64,000 nt of DNA from Chitinophaga pinensis. GTDB taxonomy: Bacteria; Bacteroidota; Bacteroidia; NS11-12g; UBA955. Made by a program: the position numbers and the translations under genes. Below are positions 35,520 through 45,602 of this stretch, piece after piece. The notes under the pieces were generated by a model, which made no database searches, was not told where the DNA came from, and was given only the letters and a program-made list of their open reading frames with translations. The first letter of the stretch is position 1, and each line of letters opens with the position of its first letter. The DNA lies in assembly GCA_945871905.1 (NCBI GenBank), contig CAMBXL010000002.1, positions 62,001 through 126,000 of the forward strand, written 5' to 3'.

Positions 35520-36365
35520 CTATTTACTTTCAATCAACTTAAAAAACTGATCCAATTGAGGAAGAATTACAATTCGTGTTCTTCTGTTAAGCGCTTTGTT
35601 GGCATCTCCCTCGTTGGAAGCCACTGGAATAAATTCACTCCTTCCTGCTGCAATCATTCTTTTAGGGTCAATGCCATGGTTGATTTGTAGTGAACGAACT
35701 ACAGAAGTAGCTCTTAAAACACTCAAATCCCAATTGTCTTTAATGCTTGTGGTTTTAATTGGATTATTATCGGTATGCCCCTCCACCATAAACTGAATAT
35801 CTGGTTGGGACTTCATCACTAATGCTACTTTACCTAATACATCATTTGCTTTTGTACTCATATCATAACTTCCACTTTTAAACAACAACTTGTCTGAAAT
35901 GGAAATAAACACAGCACTACCCTCAACCTTTACTTCAATATCTTGATCATTAATATCTTTTAATACCCCTTTTAAATTCATAACTAAAGCCAAATTCAAT
36001 GAATCTTTTTTGGCCATTGCCACCTGTAAGTCCTTAATATAAGCATCTTTTGAACTGATGTTGTCTAAGGATTTTTTTATGCTTTCAGCTTGAGATTTTG
36101 TAATAACGGACAAGTCACTCAATTGATTCAGCAAAGCGTTGCTTTTAGATTTTAAATCAAGTACTTCTGCCTCTAATACTGCAATTTTTAGTTGTTTTTG
36201 GTCTTTGTCTGACAAACAATTGTTTAAATCAATTACTATTTTGTCGTGGTTCGACTTTAAACTTTCATATTTAGAAACTTGTTCGTTGTATTTTTTCTTA
36301 CTAACACAACCTGAAGAAAATAATAAAATGGCATCTATAGGAAAACTTAGATATTTCATTTTCAT
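35520..36365 (-). CDS. OmpA-family peptidoglycan-binding lipoprotein
   Basis: Protein of 281 residues: short signal peptide with lipobox FSSGC (Cys20), a coiled coil at about 25-115, and an OmpA-like domain at about 145-270. The domain has VEGHTDNNP, DNWDLSVLRATSVVR and NRRTRIVI, which supply the Asp and Arg that bind diaminopimelate. It tethers the outer membrane to peptidoglycan. It has its own promoter box and a terminator. Confidence 0.92.
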   Translation of the reverse strand: MKMKYLSFPIDAILLFSSGCVSKKKYNEQVSKYESLKSNHDKIVIDLNNCLSDKDQKQLKIAVLEAEVLDLKSKSNALLNQLSDLSVITKSQAESIKKSLDNISSKDAYIKDLQVAMAKKDSLNLALVMNLKGVLKDINDQDIEVKVEGSAVFISISDKLLFKSGSYDMSTKANDVLGKVALVMKSQPDIQFMVEGHTDNNPIKTTSIKDNWDLSVLRATSVVRSLQINHGIDPKRMIAAGRSEFIPVASNEGDANKALNRRTRIVILPQLDQFFKLIESK

Positions 36366-36378
36366 ACAATGAAATAAA

Positions 36379-36386
36379 CAAAAATA
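36379..36386 (-). promoter_or_regulatory. -7 box (TATTTTTG) for the OmpA-like gene
   Basis: TATTTTTG on the minus strand, 13 bases before the ATG at 36365, in the gap after the LolA-like gene. Confidence 0.5.
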
Positions 36387-36394
36387 ATACCAAA

Positions 36395-37105
36395 TTACTT
36401 CTTAAATACTTTGGAATCTATCCCTTTATTGATATTGTAATTTTTAAAACGGATATAAATCTGTCCTTTTTTATTTTTTTGTTCTTCTTCCTTCGTCGGT
36501 TTTTTGGTTCCTTTATTCACATCAGCGGCTAATGCTTTAGGGATTTTAAATTTTTTGACATCCACAACAAAAACCATACTGTCTGGCAAACCGTAGCTTT
36601 TTCCGGCATTTCCATAAAAATATTGAATCAACATTGTACCATTACTTCTTGTTGTAATTTGAGATTTCATGGTTAATGATTGAGCAGTGTCTATCCAAAA
36701 CTTGGCAACGATTAAATCACCCGTGTCTTCATTAGGTATAACATTAATGATTTGAGTTTTCACTTTATTGATAACTTCATTACCAGAAATTACAGCCATA
36801 TAAGAAAAGGTATCCTTAAGAGTTGCGGCAAAATTGGATAGTCCTTGTTTCGGCAAAATGGCAATACCAGTAGATTCTATTTTAAATAAATTGGGTTGTT
36901 TGATATACAATTTAGCATTTACAGGCATTATTTTGATCATCGGAATGTCTGATTTTATTTTAACATCTACCGTATAATCTTTGGTTTTCATTAGTTTTTT
37001 ATAAACTCTGTTCAACAATTGGTTTGGTGTTGGTGAAGCAATAGCTGGGGTAAAACTAAAACAGATAAAAGAAAATACGAGTAGTAAATAACTTACTTTT
37101 TTCAT
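36395..37105 (-). CDS. LolA-like outer-membrane lipoprotein carrier family protein
   Basis: Exported protein of 236 residues with a signal peptide (cleavage near IAS-P, residue 24) and a LolA/LppX-like beta fold: MKTKDYTVDVKIKSD..., PVNAKLYIKQPNLFKIES, and VAKFWIDTAQSLTMKSQITTRSNG. The C-terminus has a charged insertion (KKPTKEEEQKNKK). It starts at the stop of the ABC permease gene, so an envelope transport partnership is likely. Classical LolA is usually shorter; this is a divergent member. Confidence 0.72.
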   Translation of the reverse strand: MKKVSYLLLVFSFICFSFTPAIASPTPNQLLNRVYKKLMKTKDYTVDVKIKSDIPMIKIMPVNAKLYIKQPNLFKIESTGIAILPKQGLSNFAATLKDTFSYMAVISGNEVINKVKTQIINVIPNEDTGDLIVAKFWIDTAQSLTMKSQITTRSNGTMLIQYFYGNAGKSYGLPDSMVFVVDVKKFKIPKALAADVNKGTKKPTKEEEQKNKKGQIYIRFKNYNINKGIDSKVFKK

Positions 37106-37947
37106 TAGGATAGAATGTCTTTTTTGTTGAATTTATAAAGTGCTATACTCAAAAAAACCACGATGTGTGTAAAGAGTACTAATAGGGATTGTTTGATATC
37201 GGCTACAGGCAAAGGATCATCAAAAAAACTACGCCATGCAGCCATGTGTGTGGTAAATAAAAAGGGTCTAATATTGTCAAAAACTGGCACATCGAGAGTT
37301 CCAATAATGGTAAATAAAATAATGATAGACATCGTACTAACAATAGGTCCAATGGAATTTTCTGAAAAACATGATAACAAAAGCGAGAGTGTGGCAACCG
37401 TTGTTAGTGCAAAGAAAGCAACAGCAAAACCACCCAAAAATCGCCAATTAATATCGTTTCCACCAACAATAACTAAGCCATCGCTATTGAGCACTATTAA
37501 ATCGCCAAGGCCAAACATCCACTTCCCTACTACCACCGACATAAAACCAAGCCAAAGCAAAATAAAAAAAGTGTAAATAAGTCCTGCAAAATATTTGGAC
37601 AATAGTATCTGTGTTCTTGAAATAGGTTTGGTCAATAACATTCTGATGCTTCCCATGGCAGCTTCGCCTGAAATCAAATCTCCGGTAACTAAGGCGACTA
37701 ATAAAGGAATTTGCACTATTAGCATTTGTAAAATAATAAAAGCCATTAAGTGTCCATTCATGATAGTACCTTCAAATGCCAGTGTTTGTTCAAAGGAGGC
37801 AGTGATAAATGAAATATAAGAAGGTCCGTCAACTTTCATGGCAAACAAAATAATACCAACCAATACCGTTATAGCAATAAAGCTAATGTAGGTTCGGGGT
37901 TTTGCCGCTATTTTTATAAGTTCGTTGTAAGTATTTTTGAGTAACAT
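37105..37947 (-). CDS. ABC transporter permease (ABC-2 type)
   Basis: Inner-membrane permease of 280 residues with about six helices and a long periplasmic part between the first two, as in NatB/ABC-2 permeases. GDLISGEAAMGSIRMLLTKPISRTQI is the coupling-helix region typical of this family. It is directly after the ATPase gene (no gap) and overlaps the LolA-like gene by one base. The exported substrate is unknown. Confidence 0.88.
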   Translation of the reverse strand: MLLKNTYNELIKIAAKPRTYISFIAITVLVGIILFAMKVDGPSYISFITASFEQTLAFEGTIMNGHLMAFIILQMLIVQIPLLVALVTGDLISGEAAMGSIRMLLTKPISRTQILLSKYFAGLIYTFFILLWLGFMSVVVGKWMFGLGDLIVLNSDGLVIVGGNDINWRFLGGFAVAFFALTTVATLSLLLSCFSENSIGPIVSTMSIIILFTIIGTLDVPVFDNIRPFLFTTHMAAWRSFFDDPLPVADIKQSLLVLFTHIVVFLSIALYKFNKKDILS

Positions 37948-38847
37948 TTATGATTGAATCAATTTTAAAAAGTAATCTTCTAGTTTGCGTTTCGTTTCGA
38001 TGCCAGAAATTTCAATTCCATTATTCACAAGTTGGGCATTGATTTGTGCAATTTCATTTTTGGCTAACACCAATTGAAATTGATTGTCACTTAGCTTTTC
38101 AATCCCTTTAATATTACTTAATAGAGAGAGTGCTTGTTGAACTTGAGGTGTTTCAAAAACTACAATTAATTCATCTTGGTTTAAGAGTTCTTTAACATCC
38201 CCTTCCACTACTGTCATTCCTTTATTAATAATGACCATTCTATTGGCAATAAGTTCAATTTCAGACAAAATGTGTGAAGACAACAAAACAGTTTTATTTT
38301 GTTCATTTTTCAATCTTAAAATCAAATGTCTAATATCAATAATTCCTTGAGGATCTAAACCTGTGGTAGGTTCATCTAAAACAATTAATTCAGGATTATG
38401 AATAAGTGCTTGGGCAATTCCTAAACGTTGTTTCATTCCATGAGAAAACCCACTAACTTTGTCTTTTTCTCTACCAGCCAAACCAACAAAATCCAATATT
38501 TTGTGACAATTCTTTTTACTGACATCGGCCCCAGATATTCTTCCAAATATTTCTAAGTTCTTTTCAGCAGACAGGTATTTGTAAAAATCAGGCTTTTCAA
38601 CAATACAACCAATTTTAGAAAGGATTTCATTCCTGTTTTGACTCAATTCTTTGCCAAAAATTTGGATAGAACCTGAACTTGGCTTAATTAACGACAACAT
38701 ACAGCGAATAGTGGTACTTTTTCCGGCACCGTTAGGCCCCAAAAAACCATACACATCGCCTCTGTTTACATGAAAATTAACGTCTTTAACCGCCTTAAAT
38801 TTTCCGTAATTTTTAACTAAATGATTTATCTCTACAATCTTTTCCAT
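37948..38847 (-). CDS. ABC transporter ATP-binding protein
   Basis: ATPase of 299 residues with Walker A GPNGAGKST (38-46), Q-loop region, signature VSGFSHGMKQRLGIAQAL, Walker B LIVLDEPTTGLDP and switch His in LLSSHILSE. The extra C-terminal part (about 220-299) is typical of drug/antibiotic-type exporters. It is the first of the ATPase, permease, LolA-like trio. Confidence 0.95.
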   Translation of the reverse strand: MEKIVEINHLVKNYGKFKAVKDVNFHVNRGDVYGFLGPNGAGKSTTIRCMLSLIKPSSGSIQIFGKELSQNRNEILSKIGCIVEKPDFYKYLSAEKNLEIFGRISGADVSKKNCHKILDFVGLAGREKDKVSGFSHGMKQRLGIAQALIHNPELIVLDEPTTGLDPQGIIDIRHLILRLKNEQNKTVLLSSHILSEIELIANRMVIINKGMTVVEGDVKELLNQDELIVVFETPQVQQALSLLSNIKGIEKLSDNQFQLVLAKNEIAQINAQLVNNGIEISGIETKRKLEDYFLKLIQS

Positions 38848-38855
38848 ACTTATTT

Positions 38856-39464
38856 TTATACCAATATTTCACCTTCACTTGCATCGCCCAAAATAACATG
38901 CTGTTGATGGCAAAATCGAATGGCCGAATACAAAGCTAAAAGAGCGTCTATTTCGTGAATTGTTTGAGGTTCAATATTACCAAATAAACCATTCAATTCC
39001 TCTTTAATTCTATGAAACATTTTAAAAACACCATCAGCGGTTTTTACTCTCTCTATGTTTAACAAACGACACAAATGGCTCGGATAGGTTTCATAAACTT
39101 CAACTTCTTTCCGATTCAACAAATATTTAAGCGCAATGGCACGGGCTGTTAATCCTCCTAAAAACATGGGTGACATAGCCCCCGTTTCTTTGTCACATTG
39201 TCGATAAAAAAACTCAGGCTCTACCTCATCTTTAATCCCATGTAATGAACGAGGCAATGACAAGGGCGCATCTATAAAAACCATCTTAACTTGATGTGCA
39301 CTTAACACTTGCAGAATAAAATCGTCTGCATTTTCTTTAACTTTTGTTTTGAACAGTTCTACCTTTCCTTGTTTCAGAATGGCAATGGCTGTATTTCCTG
39401 ATAATTTTGCACCATAATCAACCCCTGCTATAACAGTTTCCATTTCTAATATCTTTAAATTCAT
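38856..39464 (-). CDS. DUF429 family protein (RNase H-like fold)
   Basis: Protein of 202 residues matching DUF429: AGVDYGAKLSGNTAIAIL (acidic first strand), VFIDAPLSLP, and the late IHEIDALLALYSAIRF, which together form an RNase H-like acidic triad. The biochemical role is unknown; nuclease activity is a family prediction. A start at 39446 (METVIAGVD) would fit the family better than the longer one. It lies 8 bases before the ABC ATPase gene. The 234 bases upstream hold nothing recognised. Confidence 0.8.
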   Translation of the reverse strand: MNLKILEMETVIAGVDYGAKLSGNTAIAILKQGKVELFKTKVKENADDFILQVLSAHQVKMVFIDAPLSLPRSLHGIKDEVEPEFFYRQCDKETGAMSPMFLGGLTARAIALKYLLNRKEVEVYETYPSHLCRLLNIERVKTADGVFKMFHRIKEELNGLFGNIEPQTIHEIDALLALYSAIRFCHQQHVILGDASEGEILV

Positions 39465-39698
39465 CCTTTACAATGCCTTGAATTTAATATGGAGAATATA
39501 GTATGAAATATTAACCCTAACCCTTATAAGTGGGGAGAAAGAATGGCAAATTAAAACAAACAGGGTACGTAATGAATCGAATTTAATATTTAAACTAGTG
39601 AGTGTCAATAAAGAATAAACAAAAGTAAATGGACTTGGTTTTTAAGCTTTAAAAAATATATACAAGTCAATAAAAACGATAAATACTGTTGTTCTTTA

Positions 39699-40457
39699 TT
39701 ATCTAATAATCAACCCTGCCATAGGTTGAGCGGTGGGCATAATGGTCATTTCATTGATATTGACATGAGGGGGTCTGTTGAGCATAAACCAAATCCCTTC
39801 TGCCACATCTTCTGCTATTAAATTCTCAAATCCATCGTACACTTTTTTTGCTCTTTCCTCATCCCCTTCGAAGCGGACAATAGAAAATTCTGTTTCAGCA
39901 GCGCCGGGGTGAATTGCTGAAACTTTAATAGGATATTTACACAAATCCAAACGCATTGATTTGTTTAAAGCATCAACCGCATGTTTAGTGGCACAATAGA
40001 CATTTCCATTGGCATAAATCTCTTTACCGGCTATGCTGCCCACATTAATTATATGGCCTTTTTTATGTTCAATCATCATAGGAACCACGGCTCTAGTAAC
40101 ATATAACAATCCTTTAATATTGGTATCAATCATGATGTCCCAATGGTCGATATTACCATTTTCTATGGTAGACAAACCCATAGCCAAACCAGCATTATTT
40201 ACGAGTACATCTATAGACTGCCATTCTTTCTCTAGTAAGGAAATCTGAGACAAAACATCTTCTCTATTTCTAACATCTAACGTTAAGCAAACTGACTCTG
40301 TTTGAAACTTATCTTTTAGTTCTTGAGCTACTTGTATTAATCGATCCTTACGTCTTCCAACAAGTATTAAATGATACCCATTTTGGGCTAATAAAAAAGC
40401 AGTTGCTTTTCCTATTCCGGAACTTGCACCTGTTATTAATGCTATTTTTCTTTCCAT
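39699..40457 (-). CDS. Short-chain dehydrogenase/reductase (YdfG-like)
   Basis: Classical SDR of 252 residues: TGASSGIG cofactor loop (about 9-16), NNAGLAMG, and the catalytic YCATK, with the insert GRRKDRL indicating NADP preference. The closest general type is the YdfG/serine 3-dehydrogenase group acting on 3-hydroxy acids. I chose ATG 40457, 5 bases after a TATTTTTG box; the longer in-frame opening to 40568 crosses into the divergent rnz gene. Confidence 0.92.
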   Translation of the reverse strand: MERKIALITGASSGIGKATAFLLAQNGYHLILVGRRKDRLIQVAQELKDKFQTESVCLTLDVRNREDVLSQISLLEKEWQSIDVLVNNAGLAMGLSTIENGNIDHWDIMIDTNIKGLLYVTRAVVPMMIEHKKGHIINVGSIAGKEIYANGNVYCATKHAVDALNKSMRLDLCKYPIKVSAIHPGAAETEFSIVRFEGDEERAKKVYDGFENLIAEDVAEGIWFMLNRPPHVNINEMTIMPTAQPMAGLIIR

Positions 40458-40462
40458 TGCTG

Positions 40463-40470
40463 CAAAAATA
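40463..40470 (-). promoter_or_regulatory. -7 box (TATTTTTG) for the SDR gene
   Basis: TATTTTTG ends 5 bases before the ATG at 40457, so the message would have almost no leader. Confidence 0.5.
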
Positions 40471-40521
40471 GTTCTTTTTTTTGGGGGGAACCTCTTATTT
40501 TTTTTGTTATAATTGTAAACT

Positions 40522-41439
40522 GTGAAACCGGAGTTATACATATTAGGTTCAAATAGCGCTACACCCACTCGCGACAGGCATCCAACGGCTCAAATTTTGA
40601 GAATTGGAAGCTCTAAAATTATGATTGATTGTGGTGAAGGGACTCAAAACCAACTTTTGAAATATGGACTTAGACACACAGGCATTACCCATATTTGTAT
40701 TAGCCATTTACACGGCGACCATTATTTTGGCCTCATAGGATTACTTTCAAGCATGAGTTTGTCGGGGAGAAAGGATACGCTTTACCTCATAGGCCCTCCT
40801 GCTTTAAATGAAATTATCAATTTGCAAATTACACATGGCGCCATTTCTCTTAATTTCTCTATAGATTTTATTGCTACCAATCCCAATCAACCAAGTTTTG
40901 TTACACAAACAAATTTGTTTTCCATTGAGAGTTTTCCCCTTAAGCACCGCATTCATTGCACAGGTTTTTTAATCAAAGAGTTGCCCAAAGAATTACACAT
41001 CAATTTGGAGGCTATTCAATTTTACAAAGTGCCAATTAGTTTACTAAATGATTTAAAAAAAGGGGCTGATTTTATTACCGAAAATGGCGAAACCATAGCA
41101 AATCATCTACTAACTACGCCTGCCCATTCTTCCTATTCTTATGCTTTTTGTTCAGACACTATATACGACCCTGAAATAGTGCCTTATATTAAGAATGTTG
41201 ACTTGTTGTACCATGAAGCTACATTCATGAAAAACCTTGAAGAAAGAGCTCAATTGTACTACCACAGCACCGCCGAACAAGCAGGTAAAATTGCCCAACA
41301 AGCCAATGTTAAAAAACTCATCATTGGCCATTTTTCCTCTCGCTATGACAATTTGGAAATGCTATTGAAAGAAGCCCAAGAAGTGTTTGAAAACACTGTA
41401 CTTGCGTTGGAAGGAAATATGATAACAATTGGCGAATAA
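40522..41439 (+). CDS. rnz: Ribonuclease Z
   Basis: tRNA 3' processing endonuclease, 305 residues, of the metallo-beta-lactamase fold. The zinc motif HLHGDH is at 62-67, with PTAQILRIGSSKIMIDCGEGTQ before it, HSSYSYAFCSDT, and the late IIGHFSSRY. The start is GTG (MKPELYILGSNSA), which gives the family N-terminus. It is divergent from the SDR gene. Confidence 0.96.
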   Translation: MKPELYILGSNSATPTRDRHPTAQILRIGSSKIMIDCGEGTQNQLLKYGLRHTGITHICISHLHGDHYFGLIGLLSSMSLSGRKDTLYLIGPPALNEIINLQITHGAISLNFSIDFIATNPNQPSFVTQTNLFSIESFPLKHRIHCTGFLIKELPKELHINLEAIQFYKVPISLLNDLKKGADFITENGETIANHLLTTPAHSSYSYAFCSDTIYDPEIVPYIKNVDLLYHEATFMKNLEERAQLYYHSTAEQAGKIAQQANVKKLIIGHFSSRYDNLEMLLKEAQEVFENTVLALEGNMITIGE

Positions 41440-41451
41440 CACTCCTAATTA

Positions 41452-41748
41452 TTACAACACTTTTTTTCTTTTGAAATAGGTTTCTATATAAAACGTTCCA
41501 AAAGGCACTAGTGACAAAAGAAATAATACCAATACATGAACAAACTTAATTTTTCTTTGAAAAAACACTATTGCAATCCACAACATAAACAATACAAACA
41601 ATACACCGTGGGCCATTCCTACATAACGAACAACGTTGGGATCATTGAAAAAATACTTAATTGGCATTGCAATAAACAGTAATATCAAATAGGAAATACC
41701 TTCCCAGTGACCGATGCGAATTAAATTTTTGATAGAAAAACTAAACAT
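41452..41748 (-). CDS. DUF3817 small membrane protein
   Basis: Ninety-eight residues with three membrane helices, matching DUF3817: IGHWEGISYLILLFIAMPIKY, the central VGMAHGVLFVLFM and the C-terminal LVPFGTFYIETYFKRK. The function is unknown. It lies downstream of ligA by 39 bases on the same strand. Confidence 0.85.
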   Translation of the reverse strand: MFSFSIKNLIRIGHWEGISYLILLFIAMPIKYFFNDPNVVRYVGMAHGVLFVLFMLWIAIVFFQRKIKFVHVLVLFLLSLVPFGTFYIETYFKRKKVL

Positions 41749-41787
41749 AAGTGCAAAATAAACTAAAATTGGGCAATGAATCTGCTT

Positions 41788-43809
<2,022 letters not shown>

Positions 43810-43823
43810 TTATATTTAAAGTT

Positions 43824-43831
43824 CAAAGGTA
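43824..43831 (-). promoter_or_regulatory. -7 box (TACCTTTG) of ligA
   Basis: TACCTTTG on the minus strand matches TAnnTTTG, 20 bases before the ligA start. Confidence 0.5.
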
Positions 43832-43871
43832 ATAAAACCGCGTGTTCTTTAAAATTTAATTAAGTTAAAAA

Positions 43872-44558
43872 TCATTCAGAAAATCGAATCAATTGGTAAT
43901 TCAAAGTAATAAGCAATCCAATTGATATTAATGCTACAGCAATGATTTTGTATCGGTTGATTTTTATTAGTTTGACTAGCAAGAAAAAAGAAAACCCTGA
44001 GATTAAACTCAACAATACTTGTAAGTATTTTATCATTTTATTGGAATACCAATCTGGAACAAATTGATAAATTAAATAGTTTACAATATCGACTCCAAAC
44101 CAAATCAACAAGAACAACAAAACCAGTTTTTCACTACTTATAGTTTGCTGTTTTATTTCACCTTCGATTGTATTTTCAGTCAATGTTAATCGATTAGAAT
44201 TAAATCTTAAAAGCCACAAAACAAAATTAAGCACTAACAATACAATAAAGCAAATAAATGCAACCAACATAAAATCATTTTCATCAAAGATAAAGTCATT
44301 AAAAATGACAATTAAAATGGCATAAAAGCTAAAAACTATCCCAAAAAACACAGAGTGAAAAACCATTGATGCTTTTCGAGACTTAAAAAAAGCATAAATA
44401 GAGTAAAAGGTTAAACTCAAAATGGGTATTACAAACACAATGCCTATTAATCCAACAAACACAATAAGGCCATCCAAATTATGTCCATCAGCAAAGGCGG
44501 AAACTGGGATAATAAAAAGAGAGAGTAGAGTAAGAAAACGAACTAATAATTGATTCAT
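43872..44558 (-). CDS. Multispan membrane protein of unknown function
   Basis: Protein of 228 residues, not recognised. The N-terminus (5-23) is a signal-like segment ending SAFAD, followed by about six membrane helices and one cytosolic loop near 120-145. It follows the DUF2279 gene after 13 bases on the same strand, so they probably form a unit. No catalytic motif is seen. Confidence 0.6.
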   Translation of the reverse strand: MNQLLVRFLTLLSLFIIPVSAFADGHNLDGLIVFVGLIGIVFVIPILSLTFYSIYAFFKSRKASMVFHSVFFGIVFSFYAILIVIFNDFIFDENDFMLVAFICFIVLLVLNFVLWLLRFNSNRLTLTENTIEGEIKQQTISSEKLVLLFLLIWFGVDIVNYLIYQFVPDWYSNKMIKYLQVLLSLISGFSFFLLVKLIKINRYKIIAVALISIGLLITLNYQLIRFSE

Positions 44559-44571
44559 TAAAGATAGATTT

Positions 44572-45474
44572 TTAAAAATAAAAGGGATTCAATTTGAATT
44601 GATTTACACGAGAATATTCAAGCGCAGGGAAAGGCACTTTAACGGCATTTAAAACAGAAAACAAACCCTTTAAGAACTTTCTTTTTGTTTTAATTTTAGT
44701 AAAATCTACATCCAACGAAAACAACCACTGCCTGTATCTTTCTACTGGTTGAATGTAAACGCCATTATAATAACTGCGATTGGAAAATTCGCTCAACATG
44801 CCATTACCACTATAACCTATAGCAACATTGAACCAAGCAGGCACTTTTTTAATGCCAGAAATTTGTTTAAAATTAGCAGACAACCAATAAGTATGTCCAT
44901 TATAATCCATAAAAAATCTTTCAAGATGGGAATCTCCAAGTCCTCTTGGATTAATTTTTGCGTATGGTGACGGGGCATACGAAAATTTCATTTTTACGGT
45001 TTGGTCCTTGAGTAATCCTTGTTGCAGCATAAATAGCGCACTTCCGGCAGCATTGGCTACCATGTCGCCTTTAGAGAAACCATAACCTTCGTATATTCCA
45101 TCAAAAACCTCAATTGGTGTTTGGAGTATTAACCCAAGGGGACCGCCGTACCACAAGGCTTTTTTGTGACTTACCCCTGCCCATCTCAAAGCGTCATATC
45201 CTTTTCTACTGTATTGATAGGCGCCATAAGCGTGTCCACATTTGTCTATTTGCAAATAACCTTTATTGTCGTTGTAAAAATGAAACGGGGCCCTTTCATG
45301 GTCCTTATACCAAACATATTGTAAAAAAGCATTTCCACTTAAATAAAAAGCAGATTCAGAAATGATTACTTTCCTCAACCGTTTGGGTTGCAGAGTGTCA
45401 CTGTATTGGGCATTTACAGCAGTGGCGACAAAAAACACTGTAATTAAAACCTTTATCTTGACTGCTAATTTCAT
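44572..45474 (-). CDS. DUF2279 (YfiM-like) envelope protein
   Basis: Protein of 300 residues with a signal peptide (cleavage near NAQ, residue 23). The DUF2279 core has YLQIDKCGHAYGAYQYSR, GPLGLILQTPIEVFDGIYEGYGFSKGD is split over about 105-130, and the end is ANAAGSALF. The family is annotated as putative periplasmic or outer-membrane proteins of unknown role. The C-terminal half (SLDVDFTKIKTKRKFLKGLF) has alternating strands suggestive of a beta-barrel part. A TATCTTTG box lies 12 bases upstream. Confidence 0.78.
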   Translation of the reverse strand: MKLAVKIKVLITVFFVATAVNAQYSDTLQPKRLRKVIISESAFYLSGNAFLQYVWYKDHERAPFHFYNDNKGYLQIDKCGHAYGAYQYSRKGYDALRWAGVSHKKALWYGGPLGLILQTPIEVFDGIYEGYGFSKGDMVANAAGSALFMLQQGLLKDQTVKMKFSYAPSPYAKINPRGLGDSHLERFFMDYNGHTYWLSANFKQISGIKKVPAWFNVAIGYSGNGMLSEFSNRSYYNGVYIQPVERYRQWLFSLDVDFTKIKTKRKFLKGLFSVLNAVKVPFPALEYSRVNQFKLNPFYF

Positions 45475-45486
45475 TGTTTAGATGAG

Positions 45487-45494
45487 CAAAGATA
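45487..45494 (-). promoter_or_regulatory. -7 box (TATCTTTG) for the DUF2279 gene
   Basis: TATCTTTG on the minus strand, 12 bases before the ATG at 45474, in the divergent 128-base gap shared with porZ. Confidence 0.55.
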
Positions 45495-45546
45495 GTTAAA
45501 TCTCAGATTTATGGAAACGGGCGTCTTCATATCAATAAAAAAGTCA

Positions 45547-45554
45547 TATTTTTG
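45547..45554 (+). promoter_or_regulatory. -7 box (TATTTTTG) for porZ-recO
   Basis: TATTTTTG on the plus strand, 48 bases before the porZ ATG. No clear -33 element was seen. Confidence 0.5.
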
Positions 45555-45602
45555 TCATGTCACTAATAAACTTTAAACAATTGATGTTATTTATTTTTCA
45601 TT

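Noticed and set aside
39465-39698. CCCTAACCCTT and GTGGGGAG motif in the gap upstream of the DUF429 gene
   Set aside because: It resembles fragments of common intergenic repeats, but only one partial copy is seen here, so no claim is made.
40458-40568. Longer N-terminus for the SDR gene
   Set aside because: It overlaps the promoter box and the divergent rnz start; the fold begins at 40457.
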